Shown here: positions 8,785 through 17,807 of the stretch, piece by piece | How the letters are laid out: each line of letters starts with the position of its first letter | Position numbering within the stretch: the stretch's first letter is position 1 | Assembly: GCF_044005705.1 (NCBI RefSeq) | Contig: NZ_JBIPKE010000014.1 | Location: 124,001 to 188,000, forward strand | Source: Marinoscillum luteum | Lineage (GTDB): Bacteria > Bacteroidota > Bacteroidia > Cytophagales > Cyclobacteriaceae | Length of the DNA: 64,000 nucleotides | Reading direction: 5' to 3' | Notes under the pieces: generated by a model | The model's database searches: none | Seen by the model: the letters and a program-made list of their open reading frames with translations, nothing else | Told to the model about the DNA's origin: nothing | Program-made: the position numbers and the translations under genes

Positions 8785-8990
8785 GATACAAGGTTAAAGA
8801 ATACCAATTTTACATCCATGTGCCAGTCTCTGGCCAGTCGGATTAGTGTTGCTTTGGGCTTACCATTAATGCCAATCACTTTCCGGTCAAAATTAGGGAG
8901 TGTTACTTAGAAAGTGCGGGTATTCAAATGTCTTTTCGGCATGTCGGAAACATATTATTTCTGAAAGGCTTCACTTCGCAAGACAATCGC

Positions 8991-9818
8991 TCACTTAAAT
9001 GCCAATTCACAGTATACTGCAAAGTGATCAGAAATATACTTTTGATCATTGGAGTCCGTAAGAACGGCATACTTCAGCGCATCAAACCGTTCGTTGATAG
9101 CGATGTAGTCTATTCTCTTCTGGGGGGTTTCTTCAAATTTAAAACCATTGAAGGTGGCATCCGGACCAAACGTCAGCTTGGCCACTGCACGTGTGTCGGC
9201 GAGCTTACTGGTCATCTCCAGAATGGGTCCCTCGGTGGGTTCTACATTCAAATCTCCCATCAATACAGCTGGCAGTTTTTGCTCGTTGAAGCGCTCCATC
9301 TGATCCAAAATCAACTTCATGGAATTGACCCGAGCCTCCACCCCAATGTGATCAAAGTGGGTATTGAACACCCAAAATTTTTGTCCGTCAGATTTCTTTT
9401 CGAAGAGCCCATAGGTACAAACACGAGGCAGTGCGGCATCCCACCCTACTGATGGTTTTTCGGGTGTGGTAGACAACCAGAAGGTGCCACTTTGAAGTAA
9501 ATTGAATTGCTCTGCCTGGTAATAAATGGCACTAAACTCACCTTTTTCGGCACCATCATCACGCCCCACACCTACATAGGCATAGTCGGCAAGTGCCGAG
9601 TCGAGGTATTTCACCTGATGGGGTAGGCCCTCCTGAATTCCGAAAATATCAGGCTCATAAAATCCGAGCTGTGCCACCATGTTAGCCTTGCGCATGTCCC
9701 ACCTATTTACCCCATCACCGGCATGGTCCAGGCGGATGTTGTAGGTCATGACGGAGAGATCCTGGGACCATCCTGTCCCTAGAATAAATGCGAAGCAGAC
9801 TACAAAAAACGCTTTCAT
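8991..9818 (-). CDS. Secreted endonuclease/exonuclease/phosphatase (EEP) family protein
   Basis: The 275-residue protein starts with a signal peptide (MKAFFVVCFAFILGTGWSQ, cleavage near residue 19). The EEP fold motifs follow in order: MTYNIRLD (about 24-31), IFGIQEG (Glu metal ligand), FNTHFDHIG, LMGDLNVEP (Asp/Asn pair) and ISDHFAVY (catalytic His near 265). Such secreted enzymes may be phosphodiesterases, nucleases or sphingomyelinase-like; the specific substrate is not visible. Its ATG overlaps the stop of the branching-enzyme gene by one base (TAATG), so the two are translationally coupled, although a functional link to glycogen is not obvious. Confidence 0.9.
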   Translation of the reverse strand: MKAFFVVCFAFILGTGWSQDLSVMTYNIRLDHAGDGVNRWDMRKANMVAQLGFYEPDIFGIQEGLPHQVKYLDSALADYAYVGVGRDDGAEKGEFSAIYYQAEQFNLLQSGTFWLSTTPEKPSVGWDAALPRVCTYGLFEKKSDGQKFWVFNTHFDHIGVEARVNSMKLILDQMERFNEQKLPAVLMGDLNVEPTEGPILEMTSKLADTRAVAKLTFGPDATFNGFKFEETPQKRIDYIAINERFDALKYAVLTDSNDQKYISDHFAVYCELAFK

Positions 9819-11836
9819 TATTTCACCTTTTTCAATACTATGGCCACTCTACTAGGCAGGTACACACTCAAAAAATGCTCCCCAAACAAAGCCACTGTAG
9901 GGTAGGTCATTTCATCATCAATGCGGTCATGGCCGCCAAACTCCCCTTTGTCAGAGTTCAATATAATTTTGTATTTGCCCGGTACTGGTACCTTGAACCG
10001 ATAATCCGGAACGGAATTGGTAGGAGAAAAATTAAACGCAAAAATCAGGTTGTTGCGCTCGAAGATGATGGCCTTATTGTCCTCGTCCATATTGAGCTGC
10101 TGAGCAGGCAAGGAGCCCACAATTTTCTCGTCATTGGCCATCTGCACCATAGCCGCGCCAAAGTTATACAGCTGCTTGTACCTCAGATCAGGGTGCTCCT
10201 GCAGATTCCATTGTCGCCGCGCGTATTTGTAGCTCCAGCCATTGCCCTCCCTTGGGAAATCTACCCACTCGGGATGGCCAAATTCATTTCCGATAAAATT
10301 CAACCAGCCCTCTCCACCAAGACTCAGGGTAAAGAGACGAATCATTTTGTGAAGGGCAATGCCCCGATCGATAATCAGGCTGGGAGTATCCTTATGCATA
10401 TGGGTATACATCTCCTTATCCATCAGCCAAAAGGCAATGGACTTATCCCCCACCAGTGCCTGATCGTGCGACTCGGCATAGGCAATGGTGCGTTCTCCGT
10501 ATCGTCGGTTGGTCAGCGTATCCCACATTTCGTGGATATTCCACTGCTCGTCATGTTTGTGCTTCAGCAACTTGATCCAGTAGTCAGGGATACCCATACC
10601 CAGTCTGAAATCAAACCCCATTCCCCCTTCACTCACCGGTCGGCAAAGGCCAGGCATTCCGCTCATATCCTCCGCAATGGAAATGCCTTTAGGTTTAATC
10701 TCCTTGATGAGATCATTGGCCAACTGAAAATAAGTAAGCACATCCCAGTCTACATCCTTGAAATACTTTTCGTAGTGGTCAAAGGATATATCACCATGAT
10801 GAAAATAGAGCATAGAGGTAACCCCGTCGTAGCGGAAGCCATCCATATGAAACTCTTCCATCCAGTATTTTACATTGGAGAGCAAAAACCTGAGCACCTC
10901 CTCTTTTCCATAATTGAAAAGCTTGGAGTCCCACAGGGTATGAAAACCACGTCCTCCCGGGTGGAAGTACTGATCGTCAGACCCGTCAAATTCATTCAGC
11001 CCTTCGGCCAGGTTCTTCACGGCATGCGAGTGCACAATGTCCATGATCACGGCAATGCCCAACTTGTGGGCAGTGTCTACCAGGTATTTCAAATCATGAG
11101 GCGTACCAAACCGACTACTTGGAGCAAAGAAATTGCTCACATGGTAACCGAATGACCCATAGTAGGGATGTTCCTGCACGGCCATCACCTGAATGGTATT
11201 ATAGCCCTGTTCTTTTATTTTGGGGAGTATCTTATCCGCAAACTCACGGTAGGTACCCACACCTTCCTTCTCCTGAGCCATGCCCACATGACATTCGTAG
11301 ATATAAGGATTGTCATAGGATTGATCCGGAGCAAATTTCTTATCTGTCCACTTATAGGGCTTCTCGGGATGCCAGAGGCGGGCAGTAAAATCATAGGTTT
11401 TCTCATCCTGAGTGACATACCTGGCATACGCAGGAATCCGGTCCACCCCGCCTTTGTCGGACACCACGTGTACCTTCACCGCAGCCTCATGGGTGAGTTT
11501 GGAGCCATATAGTTTGTCCTCCAAAAAAATCTCCCAGATTCCCCGATCGTTTTTTTGAAGTGGGTGAGCAGATCTGTCCCAGTTGTTAAAGTCACCGATC
11601 ACACTGAGAGCGCTGGCATTTGGGGCCCACTCTCTATACCACCATCCTTTTTTCTTAGTATCGTAGTTAAACCCCAGGTAGTTGTAACCACTGGCAAAAG
11701 CATCAATGCTACCATATTCTGACTCCAGCTGCTTTTTGCGAGCTTCAAATCGCTTCATCCTGTCCTGAATATCTGACTCAAAGGGAGCAAGCCAGGGATC
11801 ATTTTTGACTAAAATGGGTGTGTTCTTTGAAGGCAT
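9818..11836 (-). CDS. glgB: 1,4-alpha-glucan branching enzyme (GH13_8-like)
   Basis: The 672-residue protein has an N-terminal CBM48 domain (about residues 50-160, GWWYREWAPNASALSVIGDFNNW), a GH13 barrel and a C-terminal beta domain. Catalytic residues visible are Asp337 in GFRYDGV, Glu386 in SIAEDMSG and the transition-state Asp in AESHDQ. Length and the EFGHPEWVDFPR segment resemble the eukaryote-like GH13_8 group rather than the longer E. coli GlgB. It forms alpha-1,6 branches in glycogen. No other glycogen gene lies in the window. It is co-transcribed with the EEP gene at 8991-9818. Confidence 0.93.
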   Translation of the reverse strand: MPSKNTPILVKNDPWLAPFESDIQDRMKRFEARKKQLESEYGSIDAFASGYNYLGFNYDTKKKGWWYREWAPNASALSVIGDFNNWDRSAHPLQKNDRGIWEIFLEDKLYGSKLTHEAAVKVHVVSDKGGVDRIPAYARYVTQDEKTYDFTARLWHPEKPYKWTDKKFAPDQSYDNPYIYECHVGMAQEKEGVGTYREFADKILPKIKEQGYNTIQVMAVQEHPYYGSFGYHVSNFFAPSSRFGTPHDLKYLVDTAHKLGIAVIMDIVHSHAVKNLAEGLNEFDGSDDQYFHPGGRGFHTLWDSKLFNYGKEEVLRFLLSNVKYWMEEFHMDGFRYDGVTSMLYFHHGDISFDHYEKYFKDVDWDVLTYFQLANDLIKEIKPKGISIAEDMSGMPGLCRPVSEGGMGFDFRLGMGIPDYWIKLLKHKHDEQWNIHEMWDTLTNRRYGERTIAYAESHDQALVGDKSIAFWLMDKEMYTHMHKDTPSLIIDRGIALHKMIRLFTLSLGGEGWLNFIGNEFGHPEWVDFPREGNGWSYKYARRQWNLQEHPDLRYKQLYNFGAAMVQMANDEKIVGSLPAQQLNMDEDNKAIIFERNNLIFAFNFSPTNSVPDYRFKVPVPGKYKIILNSDKGEFGGHDRIDDEMTYPTVALFGEHFLSVYLPSRVAIVLKKVK

Positions 11837-12089
11837 ACCTCTGTATTAAAATAAGTGCGCATGCAAGTTAGTGATCAGACCTTGCGGAAGCAAATATTTT
11901 AAATTAATACGCTGTTTCATTAAAATATTCACAAATAATAGGGAATAAATTTATGAATAGTGGTGTTTTTGTTAGGTTATAATGAGTGATCTGTCAGCGA
12001 AAAAATGGAGTATGGAGCAGAATAATTTCTTAAATTCCTTTGTAACCTATTACATATGGGTCGGTTTGCCTCATTGAAACTATGACTTG

Positions 12090-12683
12090 ATGTTGAATTC
12101 ACTGGATGATCATGCAATCATGCTGAAAGTAAAGGCCGGGGACGTGGAGAAACTCGGCTTGCTTTATCACCGCTATAGCCGGAGGTTATTTGGTTTTTTT
12201 TACCGGATGACCAGCGACTCAGCGACCAGCGAAGACCTGGTGCAAAATGTCTTTATGCGGATGCTAAAGTATAAACACAGCTATTCGGAGCGTGGCAACT
12301 TTGAAGCATGGACGTTTCATATGGCCCGCAATGTGCACAAAGATCATTTGCGAAAAAACAAGCGCTACACCTGGCAGGAGGACATGTCGGGATGGGAGGC
12401 TCACCTGAAACACAACGACACACAGGAGGCCTTCCACCAGAAAACCGACGAACTGGAATACCTGTCCCGGGCGATGCAAGCACTCTCTGAAGACAAACGG
12501 GAAATTCTGGAGCTCACGCGTTTTCAGAAAATGAAATATGAAAAAGTGGGTGATCTGCTGGGGATCACCGAGAGTGCTGTGAAAGTACGTGTCCACCGGG
12601 CACTCAAGGCGCTCAAGGAAAATTACCTGAAGCTGGATGGGCCGGCTCTGGGCTCCATGAGTAACCAGGCAGGTGCAGATTAG
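12090..12683 (+). CDS. ECF-type RNA polymerase sigma factor
   Basis: From ATG 12090 the protein is 197 residues. Region 2 is seen at about 10-85 (LYHRYSRRLFGFFYRMTSD, SEDLVQNVFMRMLKY, FEAWTFHMARNVHKDHLRK) and region 4 at about 125-180 (ALSEDKREILELTRFQ, YEKVGDLLGITESAVKVRVHRALKAL, a helix-turn-helix). It is followed after 34 bases by a membrane protein with an anti-sigma-like topology (12718-13506) and two DUF4097 genes, a set likely transcribed together. Such clusters respond to envelope signals; the signal here is unknown. A TTG one codon upstream at 12087 is a possible alternative start. Confidence 0.92.
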   Translation: MLNSLDDHAIMLKVKAGDVEKLGLLYHRYSRRLFGFFYRMTSDSATSEDLVQNVFMRMLKYKHSYSERGNFEAWTFHMARNVHKDHLRKNKRYTWQEDMSGWEAHLKHNDTQEAFHQKTDELEYLSRAMQALSEDKREILELTRFQKMKYEKVGDLLGITESAVKVRVHRALKALKENYLKLDGPALGSMSNQAGAD

Positions 12684-12717
12684 GTGAAAGTTTTAAGATG
12701 AATAAAATCGCAGAAAA

Positions 12718-13506
12718 ATGAAACTGAATAAGGATTTAGCTACAGAATGGTGGATGGACAACCTGGAAGGTCAACTGGATGCTGAGCGCAAGCTTCAGCT
12801 GGATGCCTACCTGAAGGAAAATCCTGAACTGGCCATAGAGCTCCGGGAGACCACCGCTTTTTGGATGCAAATGGAAAACCTGGAAAGCCCGGCTCCCAGT
12901 GAGGCGATGGACTTGAAGTTTGAAGCGATGCTCTCGGGGTATCAGTCTGCTGCCAACAGAAGGGTTTTTGATTGGGCACCATTGACGCAGTGGTTTCGTG
13001 CCAACTGGCAGGTGGGCTTTGCCGCGCTCATCATCGGGCTGGTTATTGGCACGCTGGTCATTCCCAAACCCACTCAGGAGGTTGACCAACTGGCGGCCGA
13101 GGTGCAGGATATGAAAAAAATCTTAATGCTCACCCTCATAGAAAAACCACAGGCCCAGGAGCGGATCAAGGCCGTGAATATGGTCAGTGAGATGCCCCGC
13201 TCTGATGAAAAAGTAATCGAGGCCCTGGTATTCACCCTCAATCAGGATCCCAGCAACAACGTCCGGCTGGCGGCGCTGGAAGCGCTGATGGTTTATGGCA
13301 GTAATTCGAGCGTACGTGAAGCTTTAGTGTCGTCCATTGCCACACAGGAATCTCCACTCCTGCAGGTAGCCCTGGCCGATGCGATGGTCCTGCTACAGGA
13401 AAAATCCGCTGCAGCACAGTTCTCCAAAGTATTGAGCTCACCGAAAGTTGACGACAGCATCAAGTCAAAACTGGAATCAACTATTCAAACACTAAAAGAA
13501 ATCTAA
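12718..13506 (+). CDS. Single-pass membrane protein with HEAT-like repeats, putative anti-sigma factor
   Basis: The 262-residue protein has a cytoplasmic N-terminal part (about 1-95) with the short helical zinc-finger-less layout of anti-sigma domains (NLEGQLDAERKLQLDAYLKENPEL), one transmembrane helix (about 100-118, VGFAALIIGLVIGTLVI) and a periplasmic part (about 140-262) of HEAT-like helical repeats (NNVRLAALEALMVYG, SPLLQVALADAMVLL). Position directly after the sigma gene supports the anti-sigma role, which is inferred. The gene lacks the CxxC of ZAS-type anti-sigma factors. It is 2 bases from the next gene. Confidence 0.75.
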   Translation: MKLNKDLATEWWMDNLEGQLDAERKLQLDAYLKENPELAIELRETTAFWMQMENLESPAPSEAMDLKFEAMLSGYQSAANRRVFDWAPLTQWFRANWQVGFAALIIGLVIGTLVIPKPTQEVDQLAAEVQDMKKILMLTLIEKPQAQERIKAVNMVSEMPRSDEKVIEALVFTLNQDPSNNVRLAALEALMVYGSNSSVREALVSSIATQESPLLQVALADAMVLLQEKSAAAQFSKVLSSPKVDDSIKSKLESTIQTLKEI

Positions 13507-13508
13507 TC

Positions 13509-14357
13509 ATGAAAATATCATTATTTAGTTTAATCATACTTGGTGGCCTGCTTTGTCAGGCACAGGTGAAAGAGGTACAGCTGAAGGATCGGCTGCCCAT
13601 CACACCAGACAGGCCAATCACCGTGGTGATAGACAATGTATTTGGCGCCATAGAAGTGACTGCCTCCAGTACGCCCACAGTGAGTTACGAAGTGTTAAAA
13701 ACCATCAACGCAGATCATGAGAAGGCACTGGAAAAGGGTCTCGCGGAAGTCAACATGAAGGTTGTTCAGAGAAACGACTCCATCATCTTCTATCTCACCG
13801 CGCCATTCATCTGTGATCACTGGAGTGGCTGCTACCAGCGCGGCAGGTGGATGGATGGCCCGGAGGATTACAGTTTTACCTTCGACTACCAGCTACAAAT
13901 CCCGGCTTCCGCCAACCTGAAAGTGCAGACAGTGGATCAGGGAAATGTGACCATCGCAGGGATCACAGGGATGGTAAGTGCCGAAAATGTCAACGGGGAT
14001 GTGGAAATCAAAGGGGCTCATTCAGTCACCAGAGCTACTACAGTCAATGGAGATGTGGAAGTCACCTTTCAGAAGCGTCCCAATCTGGATGGCAGGTTCA
14101 GCACCATCAATGGTACGATCAATCTGTATTGTACATCGGATCTGAGCGCATCGGTCACTGCTAAGACTATGCACGGAAGCCTGTACAGTGCCTTTGACTT
14201 TGAAACCAAAAAACCCGAACTCAAAAAGGTGGTTTCCAAAAAAGGGACTTCCACCACATATCAACTCAACGAAACTTTTGGGATAGAAATAGGAAAAGAT
14301 GGGCCTACACTCAGCTTTGAAACCCTCAATGGGGACATCTACCTAAGAAAACTTTAA
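13509..14357 (+). CDS. Secreted DUF4097 beta-repeat protein
   Basis: The 282-residue protein has a signal peptide (MKISLFSLIILGGLLCQAQ, about 19 residues) and then a right-handed beta-solenoid-like DUF4097 region in which NGDVEI/NGDVEV-type turns recur (ENVNGDVEIKG, TTVNGDVEVTF, STINGTINLY, ETLNGDIYL). A Cys pair occurs in PFICDHWSGCYQ. DUF4097 proteins are common in Bacteroidota next to sigma/anti-sigma genes; their role is unknown, perhaps in envelope sensing. It is a paralogue of the following gene 14390-15214. Confidence 0.85.
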   Translation: MKISLFSLIILGGLLCQAQVKEVQLKDRLPITPDRPITVVIDNVFGAIEVTASSTPTVSYEVLKTINADHEKALEKGLAEVNMKVVQRNDSIIFYLTAPFICDHWSGCYQRGRWMDGPEDYSFTFDYQLQIPASANLKVQTVDQGNVTIAGITGMVSAENVNGDVEIKGAHSVTRATTVNGDVEVTFQKRPNLDGRFSTINGTINLYCTSDLSASVTAKTMHGSLYSAFDFETKKPELKKVVSKKGTSTTYQLNETFGIEIGKDGPTLSFETLNGDIYLRKL

Positions 14358-14389
14358 ACCAGACTCATAGACATTAAAAAAATAGCATC

Positions 14390-15214
14390 ATGAAAAAATC
14401 AATCATTATATGCATAGGCCTCTTCGCAGCAGTAGCCGCTTTGGCCCAGGAAAAATTCTCAGAGCAGTTTACCATCCCACTGAGTAAGCCGGGCGCTCCC
14501 GCCCGCATCGAGCTGGATCATCTGAATGGGGACATCACGGTGACAGGCTACAGCGGAAGTGAAGTGATCATCACCGCCTCGGCTTCCGGTAGTTCACTAC
14601 AGCACGGATGTGACGACTGTCATGAAGATCAGAAGTCAGCGCCTCCCGGAATGAAGCGGGTCAATGCCAACCCAATGGAACTCCGCGCCAAGGAAAGCAA
14701 CAATGTCGTGAGCATAGAGTCCGACTCGTGGAAGCGTCGAATGAACATTGAGATCAAAGCGCCCATCAAAGCCGACCTGGACCTGAACACTGTACATGGT
14801 ACCATCACGGTGAAGGGCATCAACGGCACCATGGAAATCTCCGGCGTGAATGGTGGCATTGCCCTGGAAAACATCTCCGGGTCAGTAGTGGCCAATACAG
14901 TGAATGGGGACGTAAAGGTCACCTTCAAGTCTTTGACCGCCGGTGAGCCCATGTCTTTTGTCACACTCAATGGGGACGTGGATGTGACCCTGCCGGCCAA
15001 TGCCAAAGCCACCACCAAGCTGCGCTCGGAACGTGGTGAGATCTACACCGACTTTGACATGGCGCTGGAGCGATCCAAAACCAATGTGAAAAAAGAGAGT
15101 GGCGAGTATGAAGTGTCTATCAATAGCTGGGTCTATGGCAAAATCAATGGGGGTGGCCCTGAGTTTACCTTCAAAAACATGCACGGGAGCATCATTGTGC
15201 GGAAAGGAAATTGA
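14390..15214 (+). CDS. Secreted DUF4097 beta-repeat protein, paralogue of the preceding gene
   Basis: The 274-residue protein has a signal peptide (about 19 residues ending ALAQ) and the same repeating turn pattern (LDHLNGDITV, NTVHGTITV, SGVNGGIAL, NTVNGDVKVTF, VTLNGDVDVTL, KNMHGSIIV). It has a Cys pair in HGCDDCHED. It begins 32 bases after the preceding paralogue and ends the sigma-factor cluster before the terminator at 15223-15250. The two probably arose by duplication. Function not established. Confidence 0.85.
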   Translation: MKKSIIICIGLFAAVAALAQEKFSEQFTIPLSKPGAPARIELDHLNGDITVTGYSGSEVIITASASGSSLQHGCDDCHEDQKSAPPGMKRVNANPMELRAKESNNVVSIESDSWKRRMNIEIKAPIKADLDLNTVHGTITVKGINGTMEISGVNGGIALENISGSVVANTVNGDVKVTFKSLTAGEPMSFVTLNGDVDVTLPANAKATTKLRSERGEIYTDFDMALERSKTNVKKESGEYEVSINSWVYGKINGGGPEFTFKNMHGSIIVRKGN

Positions 15215-15222
15215 TTGAAAAA

Positions 15223-15250
15223 TGATCCCGACCCGTGAGGAGCGGGATCA
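15223..15250 (+). terminator. Probable terminator of the sigma-factor cluster
   Basis: Perfect 8-bp stem TGATCCCG / CGGGATCA (15223-15230 and 15243-15250), 12-base loop, followed by a weak T-rich tail TCTTATT. It lies 8 bases after the stop of the last DUF4097 gene and marks the left edge of the AT-rich island. Confidence 0.6.
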
Positions 15251-15365
15251 TCTTATTCACTTAACACTTTGTTAGATTTAAATTGTCCACCTTCAAGAAC
15301 GATACTGCTATAAGCATATTTACAAGCTTCACTTACCAATTCGCATCAAGGTTTACAAAAGAATA

Positions 15366-16790
15366 CTAACTGCGTGCTTCTCTAGCCTTTTCCGCAACGA
15401 TATGATTACCGAATACTTCAATTCCTACGGAATCACCTCTACCTAGAACAGAAGGAAAGAAGCAATTTGGATCACACGTATGAGACTTATTTCGCTCCAA
15501 CTCTCCAGTAACAAAGTGAAAAGTCTGTTGACCAATATTTGATAACCCGGAAGGTGCTAATACTAAACTTAACAACTGTAAAACCTCAAGTGATGCGACA
15601 TTACTACTGAACGGAAAAACATTTTCATGAACTTCCTGAAACTGAGATTTATCCAACCCTTGTAAGTAACTAGGATCATCAAGCTTTCCATCCTTTTCCA
15701 AAATCGCATTAGATGTCTTATACTGTCCAAGACATTCTAAGCAAGGACGTCCTTTTCCAACTGTATGAACTTTCCAGTCTGCCCCAATTAAACGAGTATT
15801 GTCTTTGTTACTTCGAACTAAAATTCCCCCATCAATTGCGGGGATTAAGTGACCATAGCTAATAAAATTAATCACTTGCCTAGGCCAAGGTCTATCAACA
15901 CAACTGAATATAACATCGCAATCCAATGAGGCATAGAATCCCTCTTTTTCACAAATACTGTATTCAATACATCGAACGTCCAAACTTGGTGAGGTTGCGG
16001 ATCTGATTATCGCATCCTTCATTGCAAAAACTTTTGCCCGTCCAACATCCTCTTGAAGAAAGGTTGTTCGATCAAGGTTTTTCTCCTCAACAGCATCAAA
16101 ATCGATAAGAACAAATTTTGAGAATCCAGTTCTTGCTAGAATCTCTGCAACAATGCTCCCCACACTTCCCAAGCCAACTATTCCAATTCTCAAACGAGAA
16201 AGGTCTTCTTGTGTCTTTTGACCCCATGCAGAAATTGTGCGAAGTTGCTTTCCGGCATCAAAGGATGGTAACAGAAGATTATCATTGAATGTAACCGATA
16301 ATCTATCGCTTAGAACTCTAACACTTTCGCACCAGTTTCTATCATATTTCCTCTTTTCGGTTTGTGATTTAGTCCAAAATCTTGCGCTCCAAGCCTGATC
16401 CGTACCAATTGTCATTCCTAACAAAGGAAAACCCGTTGCCGCCTTAGAAGCAGGGGCCATTCTTTTCTCTGCAACAATGTCATCGTGACTCATGTCCTGC
16501 CATCCTGGAAACGGGTGAGAGTGAAGAAACACCAATCCTTCTTTTCTGGAGCGAGCAACCCGAATAGCTCTTTCAAAATAATTGGCTTTGAAGCTCACAT
16601 TACCATGAACTTCCCTTTCATCTGCTTCAGGTAATATTACTGTCGAGATTATTCCAGTCAAACGTTCTTCACCAGAACTTTGATTGTACGTTGCAAAACA
16701 TAAATCCTCCTGGCCATCTAGTCGAAGAAGATGTTTTTGCAATACCTGATGACTGTCATCAGGTACCACAACACTATACTGCCTCTTCAT
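15366..16790 (-). CDS. JAB-E1 fusion protein of a bacterial ubiquitin-like conjugation system
   Basis: The 474-residue protein fuses two domains. Residues about 1-150 form a JAB/JAMM metalloprotease: His90 and His92 in FLHSHPF, Ser101 and Asp104 are the zinc-site set (HxHx8SxxD). Residues about 175-470 form an E1/ThiF-like adenylating domain: GLGSVGS (206-212), the LIDFD acidic pair (230-232) and Arg241 in NLDRTTF. Cys350/Cys353 (CLEC) and Cys439/Cys443 may bind zinc; Cys297 in SCVDRP is among the candidates for a catalytic Cys. The expected roles are to activate the ubiquitin-like protein encoded at 17140-17631 and to cleave it or its conjugates. It overlaps the E2-like gene by 4 bases. AT-rich relative to the flanks, consistent with transfer. 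Confidence 0.88.
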   Translation of the reverse strand: MKRQYSVVVPDDSHQVLQKHLLRLDGQEDLCFATYNQSSGEERLTGIISTVILPEADEREVHGNVSFKANYFERAIRVARSRKEGLVFLHSHPFPGWQDMSHDDIVAEKRMAPASKAATGFPLLGMTIGTDQAWSARFWTKSQTEKRKYDRNWCESVRVLSDRLSVTFNDNLLLPSFDAGKQLRTISAWGQKTQEDLSRLRIGIVGLGSVGSIVAEILARTGFSKFVLIDFDAVEEKNLDRTTFLQEDVGRAKVFAMKDAIIRSATSPSLDVRCIEYSICEKEGFYASLDCDVIFSCVDRPWPRQVINFISYGHLIPAIDGGILVRSNKDNTRLIGADWKVHTVGKGRPCLECLGQYKTSNAILEKDGKLDDPSYLQGLDKSQFQEVHENVFPFSSNVASLEVLQLLSLVLAPSGLSNIGQQTFHFVTGELERNKSHTCDPNCFFPSVLGRGDSVGIEVFGNHIVAEKAREARS

Positions 16791-17137
16791 AAATTTGCCA
16801 AAAGATTTTTAAGATGAGCAAAATATGATTTTACTGTTTTCTGTGTGCGATTCCAATCTGGAAACGGACGACTCCAGTATCGCCACCCAGTACCTAATGG
16901 ACTCGCATGGATATTTCGATTCGGCTCAATCCAACCTGAAATTTCCGTTGACTTAAAGTGCGGTCCTGGTGGGCAGTTCATAGGAAAATCTCCAGGAGGC
17001 TGTAAAGCCAGCTCCACAGACCTACCAGAATTCTTACCAATTGGAACAATGTATTTAATTCCAATCATCTCATGAGGGAGCTCTTGGGTACTATACCCAA
17101 GAGCTTTCAACTGTTCAACAAATTCAGTCCTTCCCAT
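16787..17137 (-). CDS. E2-like ubiquitin-conjugating fold protein (prokaryotic E2 family E-like)
   Basis: This 116-residue protein resembles the short prokaryotic E2-like family found next to multi-ubiquitin genes. A central PPGDFPMNCPPGPHF segment (about 47-61) and a C-terminal WRYWSRPFPDW plus helix (about 85-115) fit a trimmed UBC fold. Cys55 is the only Cys, hence the sole possible thioester residue; the classical HPN tripeptide is absent, so whether it is an active E2 is open. It starts 2 bases after the ubiquitin-like gene and overlaps the JAB-E1 gene by 4 bases, so all three are co-translated. Family assignment is from memory of the motif pattern. Confidence 0.75.
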   Translation of the reverse strand: MGRTEFVEQLKALGYSTQELPHEMIGIKYIVPIGKNSGRSVELALQPPGDFPMNCPPGPHFKSTEISGWIEPNRNIHASPLGTGWRYWSRPFPDWNRTQKTVKSYFAHLKNLLANL

Positions 17138-17139
17138 GA

Positions 17140-17631
17140 TTAAGATACTGGCATTTCACCTCTAAAAACTGAAACAAACTTTGAACCAGGACACTTCATT
17201 TCAATTGGTGTATCTGGATTTTCCTTGTGAGGAATCTCTCTTCCAGAATTATCAATCTCAATGAGGTAGTAATCCTCTACAGGCTCTATTCCGCCATTCT
17301 GCAAAATCTGATTAGCTGACAGAGTTTTACTATCCGTAGTTTCAGGCTCTTCATCCAGTGTATAATGAAATACTTCAGGAGGTTTAATTGTGAATTTTTC
17401 AATTCCAGGATTAGCCAAATCAACCACTTCATCCAGACTTATCTTTTCAAAGTCACAGCCTTTCAGCTTTTGATAAAGTGTATGACATTCCGGTGGAGTC
17501 TTCCCGACTTTTATCAGAATTTCCTCACCAGTTACTACTGATTTATTAAACTCAAACTTGTCTCCATCGACAAGTACTTTGTATGATTTGTTTTTGGGGG
17601 GTTTCTCTCCCCTCTTATTAATGGTACTCAT
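17140..17631 (-). CDS. Tandem ubiquitin-like protein (multiubiquitin domain)
   Basis: The 163-residue protein has two beta-grasp units. The first (about residues 17-82) shows YKVLVDGDKFEF, VVTGEEIL, the conserved TLYQKLKGCDFEKIS and DEVVDL. The second (about 88-160) shows FHYTLDEEP, SANQILQNGG, DYYLIEID and KFVSVFRGE. This matches the Multi_ubiq pattern. The chain ends FRGEMPVS rather than in the di-Gly of eukaryotic ubiquitin; Gly158 is the last Gly, so trimming by the JAB domain would be needed if Gly is the conjugation point (inference). It is the first gene of the three-gene core, with 248 bases of structured spacer upstream. Confidence 0.85.
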   Translation of the reverse strand: MSTINKRGEKPPKNKSYKVLVDGDKFEFNKSVVTGEEILIKVGKTPPECHTLYQKLKGCDFEKISLDEVVDLANPGIEKFTIKPPEVFHYTLDEEPETTDSKTLSANQILQNGGIEPVEDYYLIEIDNSGREIPHKENPDTPIEMKCPGSKFVSVFRGEMPVS

Positions 17632-17671
17632 GATAAACTATATTTATTAAGTTAAACCCCAACTAACTTGG

Positions 17672-17779
17672 GAATCGCTTGGGATACGATTCTAGCAGGT
17701 GCGGAAGCTTGCATAGTTCATCACAAACACATACTTTTACTTCACTAAAAAGGGAGGTACTGAGATGATCAGTCTCAGT
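17672..17779. other. Two strong short hairpins in the spacer upstream of the ubiquitin-like gene
   Basis: GAATCG / CGATTC (17672-17677 and 17687-17692, 9-base loop) and a perfect 7-bp ACTGAGA / TCTCAGT (17759-17765 and 17773-17779, 7-base loop holding the palindrome TGATCA). A third arm, CTTCACT at about 17740, can alternatively pair with AGTGAAG at 17777-17783. On the minus strand the second hairpin is followed after 7 bases by TTTTT, so it may end the DUF2188 transcript. Together with the plus-strand terminator at 17808-17846 this suggests a structured RNA on one of the strands. Confidence 0.45.
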
Positions 17780-17807
17780 GAAGTCGTCCAAAACTTTATC
17801 CCTAAGG

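Noticed and set aside
9788..11155. A 455-codon plus-strand frame
   Set aside because: It lies entirely opposite the branching-enzyme and EEP genes, whose motifs are intact; the translation has no domain-like pattern and is a shadow of GC-biased codons.
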